DNA from: Linderina pennispora
Lineage: Eukaryota > Kickxellomycota > Kickxellomycetes > Kickxellales > Kickxellaceae
Direction: 5' to 3'
DNA: 64,000 nt
Assembly (NCBI RefSeq): GCF_002104995.1
Contig: NW_024468253.1
Span: 1,054,001-1,118,000, forward strand
The translations under genes and the position numbers were made by a program. This document shows positions 47,166 through 57,895 of the stretch, in pieces (within the stretch, counting starts at the first letter, position 1; the number at the start of each line of letters is the position of its first letter). The notes under the pieces are model-generated. The model made no database searches. It was not told where the DNA came from and saw only the letters and a list, made by a program, of their open reading frames with translations.

Positions 47166-47996
47166 ATGGCCGCAGCAGAAACAACAACGCCGGGGCAGCT
47201 GTCGTTTGCGATAGAGACGTTTGAGCGAATCCATCCGACCGAGTTCCAGCGGCGGTTCCTATCGCAGGGCACGCGGCACGACGGCCGCGGATTCGCTCAA
47301 TTCCGGCCCACGCACATTGTACGCAGCACAATCAGCACGGCGCAGGGCTCGGCCACTGTGCGCATCGGCAACACCACAGTAGTGTGTGGGATCAAGGCCG
47401 AGGTCTCTGAGCCCGACGTCAGCACCCCCAAGGCCGGCTACCTGGTGACAAACGTCGAACTGTCGCCTATGTGCTCGGCGCGTTTCCGCCCAGGCGCGCC
47501 CAGTGAGCAGGCACAGGTGGCTAGCGAGCACATCTCGCGCTTGTTCCAGAGCGCTATTGACGTTGAGTCCCTGGGCATCGAGGAGGGCCGTGCATGCTGG
47601 GTTTTATATGCTGACATTGTGTGTATCAAGCATGACGGCAATGTACTTGATGCAGCGATTGTCGCATTGCAGGCAGCGCTGCGCGATCTGCAGCTGCCCA
47701 AGGTCGAGTTCGATGCCGTCAGCGGTGTGGTTTCGGCGGACAAGAGCAAGATGCAGCCGCTGGAGGTCGAGGCGCTGTATCCGACAACACTGAGTGTCCT
47801 GGATGGCAACTATTTGGTGGCCGATGCTGATGATGCCGAGGAGCAGATGGCGGCGAGCAGTGTACTGGTCGTGCTGACTGACAGTGCCGTGGCTAACATC
47901 TGGAAGCGCGGCGCTCTGGTTGAGAGGAAGCTGGTCGAAAAGTGTGTCGCGATGGCCGAAGCCCGGAAGCAGGAGCTGGCTACACTTCTAAACTAG
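47166..47996 (+). CDS. RRP43: Exosome complex core subunit Rrp43 (EXOSC8)
   Basis: 276 residues, intact, starting at ATG 47166. It is an RNase PH-fold protein: RPDGR-like start (GTRHDGRGFAQFR), ISTAQGSATVRIGNTTVVCG, LSPMCSARFRPG and LYADIVCIKHDGNVLDAA. It aligns well with EXOSC8 in both order and length. The phosphorolytic residues of bacterial RNase PH are not conserved, as expected, because Rrp43 is a structural ring subunit. The exosome degrades and trims RNA 3'-to-5' in nucleus and cytoplasm. The gene is one exon on the same strand as the upstream MATE gene, 219 bases away. Confidence 0.93.
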   Translation: MAAAETTTPGQLSFAIETFERIHPTEFQRRFLSQGTRHDGRGFAQFRPTHIVRSTISTAQGSATVRIGNTTVVCGIKAEVSEPDVSTPKAGYLVTNVELSPMCSARFRPGAPSEQAQVASEHISRLFQSAIDVESLGIEEGRACWVLYADIVCIKHDGNVLDAAIVALQAALRDLQLPKVEFDAVSGVVSADKSKMQPLEVEALYPTTLSVLDGNYLVADADDAEEQMAASSVLVVLTDSAVANIWKRGALVERKLVEKCVAMAEARKQELATLLN

Positions 47997-50155
47997 TGCC
48001 ACATTATTTTTGTTTCGTGAAGCGGAATGTAGTAAAGCGGAACAACTAGCGATTATGCACGCCAAGTGTGGCAGCACGCAATAGTACACACTAGTTCATG
48101 CAACAAGAGAATGCTTGGTGTTGTATGCAATGTCTGCTCCGCATTTGCTTGGACCCCCGCTAGCTCCTGTCAACAGACCAGCTAGTGAGGGCGCCTAGTC
48201 GCATTGGGAGACTGGCAACATCTCGACGTTGCGTGTGAAAACCTCATAGCGGAAAAATTTATAGAACAGCCCAAAGCAATCAGCTGCCAAGTTTTGGGGA
48301 GAAGCGGCGGGTGTGCTGTGGTCGGCAGATAGACTCCGCCTAGCAAACTACCGGCAGAACCGGGTCCAGATAAGCGAGTAACATGTGTAGTGGTCTGTAT
48401 TCCGTAAACAAAAGTGCATCATGATAAAGACAGCTGCTATCGATGGCGGGTGGTGAGGTTGGAATTGCATGCAGAAACCGGTCATTATCCTGCTTTTGAT
48501 CCTCGCTAATACGCTTCGCATGGGCTGGGCCACAAAATAGAAAGGGGCAGCATCTGCCTAGCATGCACGCTGCAGCCCTGCTAGTATTCCAAGGTAGCAG
48601 AGCAGTGACTGCCTTTTTCCGTTGTTTGCGTATTTTGACCACAGGTACGGTCCGGACCGTTTGCGCGCCCACATGCTCTGATTTTTGGATCTGGGAAATG
48701 ATTTGTTGTGATCACCCTCCTGGGTAACATGCAACTGAACTTTGAAATTGAGCTTGTGTCGTCTGGGATATACGCGATCTACGAGCAGGCTCTAGCCATC
48801 ATTGGACAGATCTGACTTCTTTGGGGGAGGCGTGTATCTGACTCAACTCGGGCCGGGAATGTCGCCTGGCCTTCAGATTTCAGCGCGGAGGCACCATGTC
48901 GCACAGCTCCTGGTACCCTCAAAGTAGGGCAGATTTACATTTTTATTTATGAGCTTTTGAGCTACAGTGGCTGGGATTGAAAGGACAGCCAGTCCCCGCT
49001 GCTTCGCCTATCAGCCCACTCAATGGCCGTCCGGATATGAATTCGCCCACCTCACCGCCGTCTCATGGAATTGGATGGGTATGCTGTGGAATTGCATGGC
49101 GCACACATAGCTCTCATGACCTGGGGAGTGCATACCGATGGCGGGCTTCAACCCAGTTTGTCCGCCATTGTTGCCGCAGGTCTTATCGTGCAAGAGGAAA
49201 GGATTATGTGCGTCCTTGGACCATTTGTTTGATACAAAGAGGGGTGTTGTGATCGACCTACATCGAAGTCTGCAGCGGGACCGATAGACCAATTACAGAC
49301 CGGCTTGGAATATTCTTCTAGGAGTCTCTAGCGATAGGCATGCCTCCGCTTTACCACCTTGTTTGCGCGCAATTTTTCTTTGGCGTCCCCCTGCAGTGAG
49401 CACGAAAAGGGAAGCTGGAAGTATGCGGGCGCAGGAGAGGACCCACACTGGTCTGCAATGCCCTCGGTGTTTTCTGATCGCCGAGCAGCCTTGAGCATGT
49501 TCGCGGCCAGGCCGGTATCGCCGCCTCCCGCCTTATTGCAGGGCAGATGCAGGCCTGTATGGGGGTTGGTGGTTGATGTCGAGCATCGCCAATCCGCTGG
49601 CGTATTTTGTCTCTTTGTAGTGTGCGTTTTCCAGACGACACACTCGCATCCCTCATTCTCTTTCGCCCAGCTGGCCAAACAGAATCCAGCACTGGCTTCG
49701 GACTGGCAGCTCGAGTTTTCTCACCCAATTTCCATTTTGCTATACCGTAGAAAGAGGATCGGAGGGACCGGATGCATGTATTGCGAATTGGTGCTCTTAT
49801 TCTGTTGGGAAATTAGAAGCACTGCTGGACCGCCCATCTGCAGGCCGCAGACGCCAGGTGTGTTTACTGATGGACATCTCCAGGCCTCCAATGTCTGTTG
49901 AAATTCGCTATCTGTCATCCCAACGGCGCGCCGGCTGTTTTGATGTCGACCCGTCCTGCCCTTTATGCACGCTTCAAGCTTTGGCGGCCATATATAAAGT
50001 GCTTGCCCGCGTCGCCTCATTGCGATAGTTTTACTCTAGCAATTTTTCGCTTTCCTAATTATTCCTCTTCCTCCCTCTTCGCTACCCGCCCTTTCCCTAT
50101 CCCTTACACTTCGAAGGATCTCTAATTCCCCCGAACCCTTTTACCCAACACAAAA
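47997..50155. other. Long intergenic region
   Basis: About 2.16 kb. Short open frames on both strands have no domain signs. The last 170 bases hold the TATA box and CT-rich leader of the repeat-protein gene. Confidence 0.45.
49991..49997 (+). promoter_or_regulatory. TATA box of the repeat-protein gene
   Basis: TATATAA, 165 bases before the ATG at 50156, followed by a CT-rich leader. Confidence 0.55.
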
Positions 50156-52297
50156 ATGAACCCTCTGAAGATTACTTTCGGCATCGCCACCCTTGCCGCC
50201 GCCGTGTTCGCTCAGAACTACCAGACCACCGCACCCATCGACGTCTACCCCACCACCGCTCCGGCCTACTCGGCTGCCTCGATCCCCAGCTCGGTTGAGT
50301 CCGCTGTCACCACCGTTGTGGAGTCGACTCCGGTCGCCCCTGGCTACTCCGCCGTCCCCGTTCCGTCGTCGGTTGAGTCCAAGGTGACCTCCGCCTACGA
50401 GACCACCTCCGCTCCTGGCTACAGCACTGCTGAGGAGTCGTCTGCCGAGGAGTCGTCGGTCGAGTCTGAGGTGACCTCCGCTGAGGTGACCACCCCCGCC
50501 CCTGGCTACAGCACCGCCGCCCCGTCGTCGGTTGAGTCCGAGGTCACTACCGCCCACGAGACCACCCCGGTTGCCCCCACCAGCTCGGCCCCTGCCAAGT
50601 GCATCCCCCGCCCGACCACCGCTGCCCCCCAGTACAGCACTGCTCCTGTCGAGACCACTCCTGCTCCGGGCTACACTACCGTCCCTGCTAAGACCACCCC
50701 CGCTCCGGGCTACAGCACCGTCGAGTCCGAGGTGACCACCGTCCCCGCTGAGACCACCCCCGCTCCTGGCTACAGCACCGCTCCTGTCGAGACCACCCCC
50801 GCCCCTGGCTACACTACCGTCCCTGCTAAGACCACCCCCGCTCCGGGCTACAGCACCGTCGAGTCCGAGGTGACCACCGTCCCCGCTGAGACCACCCCCG
50901 CTCCTGGCTACAGCACCGCTCCTGTCGAGACCACCCCCGCCCCTGGCTACACTACCGTCCCTGCTAAGACCACCCCCGCTCCGGGCTACAGCACCGTCGA
51001 GTCCGAGGTGACCACCGTCCCCGCTGAGACCACCCCTGCTCCGGGCTACACCACCGTCCCCGCCGAGACCACCCCTGCTCCGGGCTACACCACCGCTCCT
51101 GTCGAGACCACCCCTGCTCCCGGCTACAGCACCGTCGAGTCCGAGGTGACTACCGTCCCCGCTGAGACCACCCCCGCTCCTGGCTACACCACCGTCCCCG
51201 CCGAGACCACCCCTGCTCCGGGCTACACCACCGTCCCTGCTGAGACCACCCCTGCTCCGGGCTACAGCACCGTCGAGTCCGAGGTGACTACCGTCCCCGC
51301 TGAGACCACCCCCGCCCCTGGCTACACCACCGTCCCCGCAGAGACCACCCCTGCCCCTGGTTACAGCACCGCTCCTGCCGAGACCACCCCCGCCCCTGGC
51401 TACAGCACTGCTGAGGAGTCGTCGGTCGAGTCCGAGGTCACCACTGCCTACGAGACCTCTTCCGCTCCTGGCTACACCACCGCTGAGGAGTCGTCTGCTG
51501 CCGAGACCACCTCCTGCACCAAGGGTCAGTCCTCGGTTGAGTCGGAGGTGACCACCGCCTACGAGACCACCCCCGCTGAGACCACCCCCGCCCCTGGCTA
51601 CAGCACCGCTGAGGAGTCGACCGTCGAGTCCGAGGCTACCACCGCCTACGAGACCACCTCTGCTGAGGAGTCGTCTGCTGCCGAGACCACCTCCTGCACC
51701 AAGGGCCAGTCCTCGGTTGAGTCGGAGGTGACCACCGCCTACGAGACCACCCCCGCCGAGACCACCCCTGCCCCGGGTTACAGCACCGCTGAGGAGTCAA
51801 CTGTCGAGTCCGAGGTGACCACTGCCTATGAGACCACCTCTGCTCCGGGTTACAGCACCGCTGAGGAGTCGACCGTCGAGTCTGAGGCTACCACCGCCTA
51901 CGAGACCACCTCCGTTGAGGAGTCGTCCGCTGCCGAGTCCACCTCCTGCACCAAGGGCCAGTCCTCGGTTGAGTCGGAGGTGACCACTGCCTACGAGACC
52001 ACCACTGCTGAGGAGACCACCGCCTACGAGACCACTGTTGAGGAGACCACCGTCTACGAGACCACTGTTGAGGAGACTACCACTGAGCAGACCACTGAGG
52101 CCCCTGGCTACAGCACCGCCGAGGAGACCACCGTTGAGGAGACCACCGCCGAGCAGACCACTGAGGCCCCTGGCTACACCGCCGTCCCCGTCCCGTCTGA
52201 GGAGTCGACTGTCGAGTCCGAGGTCACCACCGCCTACGAGACCACCCCCGCTCCTGGCTACTCGACCGTCTACGCCTCGGTTCCTCCTAGCTACTAA
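50156..52297 (+). CDS. Secreted Thr/Pro/Tyr-rich repeat protein (cell-wall or spore-coat type)
   Basis: 713 residues, one intact exon. It begins with a signal peptide (MNPLKITFGIATLAAAVFAQ, cleavage after AVFAQ likely). The rest is almost entirely tandem repeats of the type ETTPAPGYSTV and ESEVTTAYET, with three copies of a short Cys unit (TTSCTKGQSS). Thr/Ser/Pro density suggests heavy O-glycosylation; the regular PGY tyrosines could be cross-linked. There is no C-terminal GPI signal (ends VYASVPPSY). Codon use is strongly C/G-ending, as in highly expressed genes. It is intact over 2.1 kb of repeats while many neighbouring genes are broken. No named family is recognised; it resembles fungal mucin-like wall proteins in style. 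Confidence 0.85.
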   Translation: MNPLKITFGIATLAAAVFAQNYQTTAPIDVYPTTAPAYSAASIPSSVESAVTTVVESTPVAPGYSAVPVPSSVESKVTSAYETTSAPGYSTAEESSAEESSVESEVTSAEVTTPAPGYSTAAPSSVESEVTTAHETTPVAPTSSAPAKCIPRPTTAAPQYSTAPVETTPAPGYTTVPAKTTPAPGYSTVESEVTTVPAETTPAPGYSTAPVETTPAPGYTTVPAKTTPAPGYSTVESEVTTVPAETTPAPGYSTAPVETTPAPGYTTVPAKTTPAPGYSTVESEVTTVPAETTPAPGYTTVPAETTPAPGYTTAPVETTPAPGYSTVESEVTTVPAETTPAPGYTTVPAETTPAPGYTTVPAETTPAPGYSTVESEVTTVPAETTPAPGYTTVPAETTPAPGYSTAPAETTPAPGYSTAEESSVESEVTTAYETSSAPGYTTAEESSAAETTSCTKGQSSVESEVTTAYETTPAETTPAPGYSTAEESTVESEATTAYETTSAEESSAAETTSCTKGQSSVESEVTTAYETTPAETTPAPGYSTAEESTVESEVTTAYETTSAPGYSTAEESTVESEATTAYETTSVEESSAAESTSCTKGQSSVESEVTTAYETTTAEETTAYETTVEETTVYETTVEETTTEQTTEAPGYSTAEETTVEETTAEQTTEAPGYTAVPVPSEESTVESEVTTAYETTPAPGYSTVYASVPPSY
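50642..51055 (+). repeat. 138-bp tandem repeat, three copies
   Basis: Three near-identical copies start at 50642, 50780 and 50918 (period 138 bp, 46 codons) inside the repeat-protein gene, differing by a few silent changes. Less exact repeats continue to about 52280. Confidence 0.85.
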
Positions 52298-53535
52298 GTG
52301 ATCTGTAATGTGCGTCTGAACGCGACCTTGTAATCGAGTTATACCCGTTTCTTTTCATTTTTCACAAGTAATCAAAACATACGATAAAAATTTTGAAAGG
52401 ACCAAGTTTTCTTTGACATGTGGGGATACCTATTTGCTGCATATGGCGGCCCCTGCACACATGTACATGCGCATGTACCAGAAGCAAGTGCTCGAATCGC
52501 CTGCCTTTGTTGTGAAGGCTACATTCTGCTACAAAGCCACTGGTCTCTGGTAGAGACAACTCATTGTCCAGTCGAACATGGACATGCAATGCGGGCGATA
52601 GAGGTCGGTCATCTCCATGTAAAACGGCCGCAGTCTGCGCCTCCTCACATAGTTACAATGGCATGGACTGCTTCCCGATAGCGCAGATACGAGACATGTA
52701 CCAGGAAATAAAATTTGGCCGCTGCCATGCCCCAGAGCAACGCTTAGTAATTGCCCTTTAGATTAGCATCCGCGCTGCATGCACGCAGCCCCAACATAGA
52801 AATCGCCCGGAACACCTGACGGGATGTAGTGTATACACAACTTGGTTTTACACTCCGACAGGAAAGTGAAAAGGGATCTGTCATCAGGAACTACAGATAG
52901 GGGTGCCTACAGTGGTGGGAACTTGTCCCCGAGCTGCTTTTCAGGCTGCTCACATGCGTCTATGGAGGCTGGACGGCCGCACAGTTCTCCAAAATATCCT
53001 TGCGTCCTGGTATTTCCGTCCCTCACACTGGCACTCCCTGCACCAGCTGACCCGCATACACCCTTGTCATTGAAAGACGACCGACAAGCCCTAATGTGAG
53101 AAACCAGATACCAGGCGGGGGCTTTCGGGAGGGGCAGTGTTGGGAAGGACAGGCTGGAAAGAGCCACAGCTATGCCTGGCAAGGAGCCATTTTTCTTGAC
53201 CCTGGGGTTGCCGACGCTGCACAACGTTTCATATATTTTTCTCCTTCCTTGCTTCTCTATCAAGCGCGCATTCTTTTCGGGCGATATTTCTTATATCTTT
53301 TTCCTACTTCTTTGGGACGTGCAAAATATAAACAACGGTTTTAGGAAACGGGCATTCCAGGTGCACACTTTTATTTCCTTTTTTGAACATCACATTCCGT
53401 TCAGGTTACTTGTTGCAGCCCGTTTCCTTTGTGCCAGTGCTATTTCTTGCTTCACCTACTTTATTCTCCGAGGAGGACTTCCTTTGCATGTACACTAGTC
53501 TAATTCACCACCCAATATGAAACGGCCATCGGTTT
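52298..53535. other. Intergenic region
   Basis: About 1.24 kb between the repeat-protein gene and MATE 2. The final 300 bases are T/C-rich like a promoter. No gene is supported. Confidence 0.45.
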
Positions 53536-55900
53536 ATGTCCAAGTCGACCAAAGTCCCCACATCGCCATGCTCACTCACCTCATTGCCAACACCCTCGCG
53601 TTCCACACATGCATTTGATATCTCCACAGTGCGGCCACAGCGCCGGTACTCCTCGGCACAAAACCTGCATAGCCCACAAAGCGTGCGCGAGTCCGCAGCA
53701 CGGCGACTGGACATTGGCAGACCACGCACTGAGGTTGTCCTGCAGCGCACACCGACGTCATTATACGAGCGCACACGGCAGCCAACCTCACACCCAAGCA
53801 ACCTCATGTACCTGGCATCCTCCTCATCCTCGTCGCAGCTCGGCGGCATGTATTCGCCATCACTGAGGCAATCTCGGCGCGCCTCCATTGTACTGCAGTC
53901 GAATTCATTCAACCTGCCTGCTGCTCTGCCAGCCACAGGCCAGTTGGGCGGGCCACGGACAGCCCACGCAGGCGACCCACGCAGTCTCACCAGCACAAAG
54001 TCGCTACCGTACCAGAGCGCAGAGCAGGAGCGACGAAGACGACGTAGTATTGCACATGAGCGGTACCCGCCGCTGGTCAGCATTTTTGAGGACCTGCAAA
54101 GCGATGTGGGGAGGTCGCCGATCAAAGAAACAGAAGTCAATAATGCGGCGTTTTTCGCGGCGGCAGATATCTGCGCTATACACGAGTGCCCCCAAAAGAT
54201 GGCTGACGAGCCAGCGCTTGTAAAGCGGACTCACAGCAGCTCGTCGCTGATTTCTGTGTTTTCCTTCTTCCTCATCGTCCTCGGAACGTTCCACGTACGC
54301 GTATATATTTGACAGTGCCAGAGCCTCGTCGTGTGTCACGCCCAACACCAAACACAACACTGGGAGTAAGCGGCGTTCGTATATAGAGGCGCCGATTGGT
54401 GATATTCTGCTCAGCCCAGGGTCTCTGCTGACTACACATATGGTGACACACACAGGGTCTGCGGACGAGTCCACGGCGCTTCTGCCGAGCAGCTCAACTA
54501 GGCCTAGGGAGTTGCAGCCGGGCACCGATGACTACTTGCCGACGGTGCAGATGTGGGGGAGGGAGGTTGGCGTGCTGTTGCGCACCATGGGCCCGCTGCT
54601 GATTGGAAACGTCCTGCAGGCGACTATCAGCGTGTCGCAGGTTGCCTCGTCGGGGCATCTGGGTCGCAGCGAGCTGGCGGCAATTGGTTTGGCACACATG
54701 GTGGTAATCCTAACTGGGTACCCGATTGCGTTCAGCACGCTGAGCTGCCTGGAGACGTGCGCCAGCCAGGCGTTTACGTCGTCGCAGCCAAAGCTGGTCG
54801 GCGGATACTTTGTCAGGGCGCTGCAGGTGCAATGGATTGCAGGCCTGGGCTTGGGCGCCTTCTGGTTCACATCGGGCCCGCTGTTGGCTCGTATTCTGCA
54901 TAGCGCCAGCGATGCGACTGTCGAGCTAGCCGTCGAGTACCTGCGGTGGTATTTTGTGCCCTTCATGGTGTTCTCCAATCAACTCTGTGCCCGCCAGGTG
55001 TTGTTTGCGCAGGGCATAACAAGCCCGCTGCCGTACCTGACGCTGCTCGGCACGTTGACTACTGTGGGTGCGCAGTGGCTGCTGGTCTGGTCGCCGTACT
55101 TCCGGCTCGGGATAAGCGGGATTGCGCTTAGCAATGGCCTCAGCTACCTGCTAATGCTGTGTGCGACGCTGTGGGTGATCAGCCGCAACAACATGCATCG
55201 CATTTGGGGTGGCCTTGGCTTCCATGCGCCGTGGCTGCCGTTCCTGCGCCTGATGTCACCGTGCCTGGTTCTGGCGCTGTTCTCGACCGGCACCAACGAG
55301 CTGATTACCATGGCCACCACGCAGCTTGGCGCCAGCAGCCTGGCGGTGCAGTCGGTCTTGTCGGCGCTCGGCCGCATGTTTATGATCTCTGCGTCCAGTG
55401 CCGGCGTTGCATCGCTGAACCGCACGGGGAATCTGATCGGCGAGCGTGCTGTGCGTGGCGCCTGCATTACCGCCCATGTCTCGCTGTGCATCGGCCTAGC
55501 CATTGCCGTGCTGGGCGGGCTGGCGCTGGCGCTGGCGCCTGAGCTCTGGATCGGCATGTTCACTAGCGACCCAGCGGTAATCGATGATGCTGTGCGCCTG
55601 CTGCCGGTCGCTGCAGCTGCGTATGCGACACAGGCGGTGTCGTTTGTTGGCTCGCAGCTAATCTCGGCGCAGGGGCGCCAAGGGCTCGCAGTGCGCATCA
55701 AGACGATCACGTTATATACCATTGGCGTGCCACTCGGGTACTACTGGACCATGGTCGAGGACTACGGGCTGCTGGGACTGTGGGCGGCGGTTGCCGTCGG
55801 CCAGGCATTCACAGCAGCGGCTGAGGCCATCGTGCTCCTGCGTACGAGGTGGCCGGAGCTTATCGAAAAGTGCTCCAGCACCATTACCAGCAGCGCCTAA
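53536..55900 (+). CDS. MATE-family antiporter 2 with long Ser-rich N-terminus, one frame break
   Basis: From ATG 53536 (MSKSTKVPTSP) about 240 residues of Ser/Arg-rich, probably disordered cytoplasmic sequence run to SSSLISVF. At 54262 (GTGTTT-T-CCTTCT) the frame moves by one base into PSSSSSSERSTY...RRSYIEAPIGDILLSPGSL, which is open straight into the transporter. If the two are not joined, translation would start at ATG 54440. The MATE core has twelve TM segments: MGPLLIGNVLQATISVSQV, SGHLGRSELAAIGLAH, CLETCASQAF, GTNELITMATTQLGASSLAVQSVL, and GRQGLAVRIK. A long N-terminus is known in yeast MATE proteins such as YDR338C. Substrate unknown. Confidence 0.85.
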
Positions 55901-55994
55901 GTAAATAAAAAGTGCTGCTTTCCGCTCTACACTGATGCTAAAATGTCAAAATTTCATATTTTAACTGGTGAAACAGACCGTGCAAAGGGTGATT

Positions 55995-57702
55995 TTAGGC
56001 AGAGACGGCAGCAGCAGGGGCCTCCTCCTCGGCCGGCTTGGGCTTGCCAGCCTCGGCAATAAAAGTCTTTTGCCGGCTCTCGAGGGTGTTGACCAGGTCC
56101 TGCACCTTGTTGGCATTGCGGATGAACCAGTCGGCGTACTTCCTGCCAATGCGGCTCTCAGCAATGAAGATCATGTCCTCCTGCAGGGCAAAGTCCAGGT
56201 CGGTGGCAGCAACGACCTCGCCGCCGAGCAGATCGCCACCGCCGACCCACTTGACCTGGCGGCACCGCTGCTTGTACACCATCAGCTGGTTGCGCAGCTC
56301 AGCCGCGTCCATCTCCAGGAAGGTCGACAGGCGGTCCAGGCCCATGGTCGTGTAGAGCTTCAGGAACGAGCGCAGGGTAGGGATGACCAGCTGCAGACGA
56401 GCCTCGCGCAGGAAGATCTTGAGCTGGAACTGCTGCGGCTCGATAGCCTCGGCGGCAGCCTCCAGGTCGTCGTAGTTGGGCGGGTTCGGCGCAATGAACT
56501 TGGGGCTGGCAAAGCGGAAGAGGTCCGACACAACCTCGATGGCCTCCTCGCCGCCACGCTGCATCTTGTGCTGCTGCTCGCCGTACTTCTCGCGCAGGTA
56601 GTTGTGGATGTTCTCGTCCACACGGGCCGGGCTCAGCGACACAGGCAATGGCCAGCAGCGCGTACATCTGCTCGGCCTTCTTGTTGACTGTGTCGAACTG
56701 GTACGAGCGCTGGTGGTACTGCCGCGTGCGCGACACAAACGTCAGGATGTGTGCAAACGTGCGGATGGCGTCGGCGTACCGGCCCATCATCAGGTACGCG
56801 AAACCGACGTAGTAGTACACAGTGACGTGGCAGGCAGTCACACGGGTGAACAGCGCGCGCGAGTTGCCCAGCTCAATGTTCTCCAGTGTCTGCAGCGCCA
56901 GCGTGTAGTCGCCCAGCATGCAGTGCACGCGCACCAGCCCAATGATGCTGAAGTAGCCCAGCATCTTGTACAGCGGGCGCGAGCCAAACTCACCAGCGGC
57001 CGCCAGCACATCGCCGCCCTGCTGCTGCACAAGCAGCTGCTGGCTGATGTTGGACTTTTGGATCAGCGAGTACAGCACATTCAGCACGCTGTACGTGTTC
57101 CACACCTGCGAGTTCTCCTTCAGCAGCTTGATCTCCTCCTCGCTGCGCTTCGTCACGCGGCTGCGGTGCGTGCAGAACGACTGGAACTGGTAGATGAACT
57201 CGTCGACAATGTCCCACAGCCACTGGTTCGGCAGCTCCAGCTCGATCGGGCCATCCGAGTTCAGGATGTAGTTGAACAGGTCGCAGTAGTTCTCAAACGA
57301 CCGGAACCGTGTCTCCAGCGACGGGTGCAGCCGCGAATAGATGTGGCGGAAGTACAGCTCACGGTACAGTGTCAGGAACACGCCGTCATCCTTGACCAGC
57401 GCCGCAACGTACTGCGGCTCGGGCCACGGGCCCTTGGCGAAGAACTTCTCAGACAGCCGCACAAACTGCGTCTCATAGCCGTACGTAAGGTCATGCAGGT
57501 TGTTGTTCTTCATGTTGCGGTGGAACTGCATCAAAAAGTTGCGCACCTGCTCCGGAATCGACTGCACGCCCGCCTGAGCCTGCTGAATGAGCTCCTCGTC
57601 GTCAATCTCGACATCCTCGCCGTCATCAACGTTGGCGTACGTGCCGGCCACAATATCGATATCTCCAACAAACTCCTCGTCGTCAAAGTACTCCTGGTTC
57701 AT
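55995..57702 (-). CDS. EIF3L: Translation initiation factor 3 subunit L, one frame break
   Basis: Starts at ATG 57702 (MNQEYFDDEEF); the two codons before it belong to the leader. The first block runs through the helical eIF3L core (LHDLTYGYETQFVRLSEKFF; YYYVGFAYLMMGRYADAIRTF; KKAEQMYALLAIA). At 56643 (GCC-T-GTGTCG) one surplus base shifts to VSLSPARVDENIHNYLREKYG, continuing with PKFIAPNPPNYDD, TLRSFLKLYTTM and the PCI winged-helix end (FALQEDMIFIAESRIGRKYADWFIRN). The animal protein reads straight across this point (ALLAIALTMYPMRIDESIH), so no intron fits. About 568 residues joined. It is part of the eIF3 scaffold on the 40S ribosome. Confidence 0.92.
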
Positions 57703-57895
57703 CTTCAATTAATAAACTGCGGTGTTTCCCTGCCAAATGATTGCTAGATTGAATGAAACTTCGGAAAGAGGAGAGGTAGGAGAAATGGCGCCAATTCGCT
57801 ATATGCGCCCTCCATGCTGGCCAGGGGGTGCCCAGCACTAAAATTCTAAGGCAAGTTTTTCATTTGGACTGATCGGGATCAGGAGCAGCATCAAA

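Noticed and set aside
56602-57747. 381-codon plus-strand open frame, and a similar one at 55968-56687
   Set aside because: Both are antisense shadows of EIF3L with no domain features.
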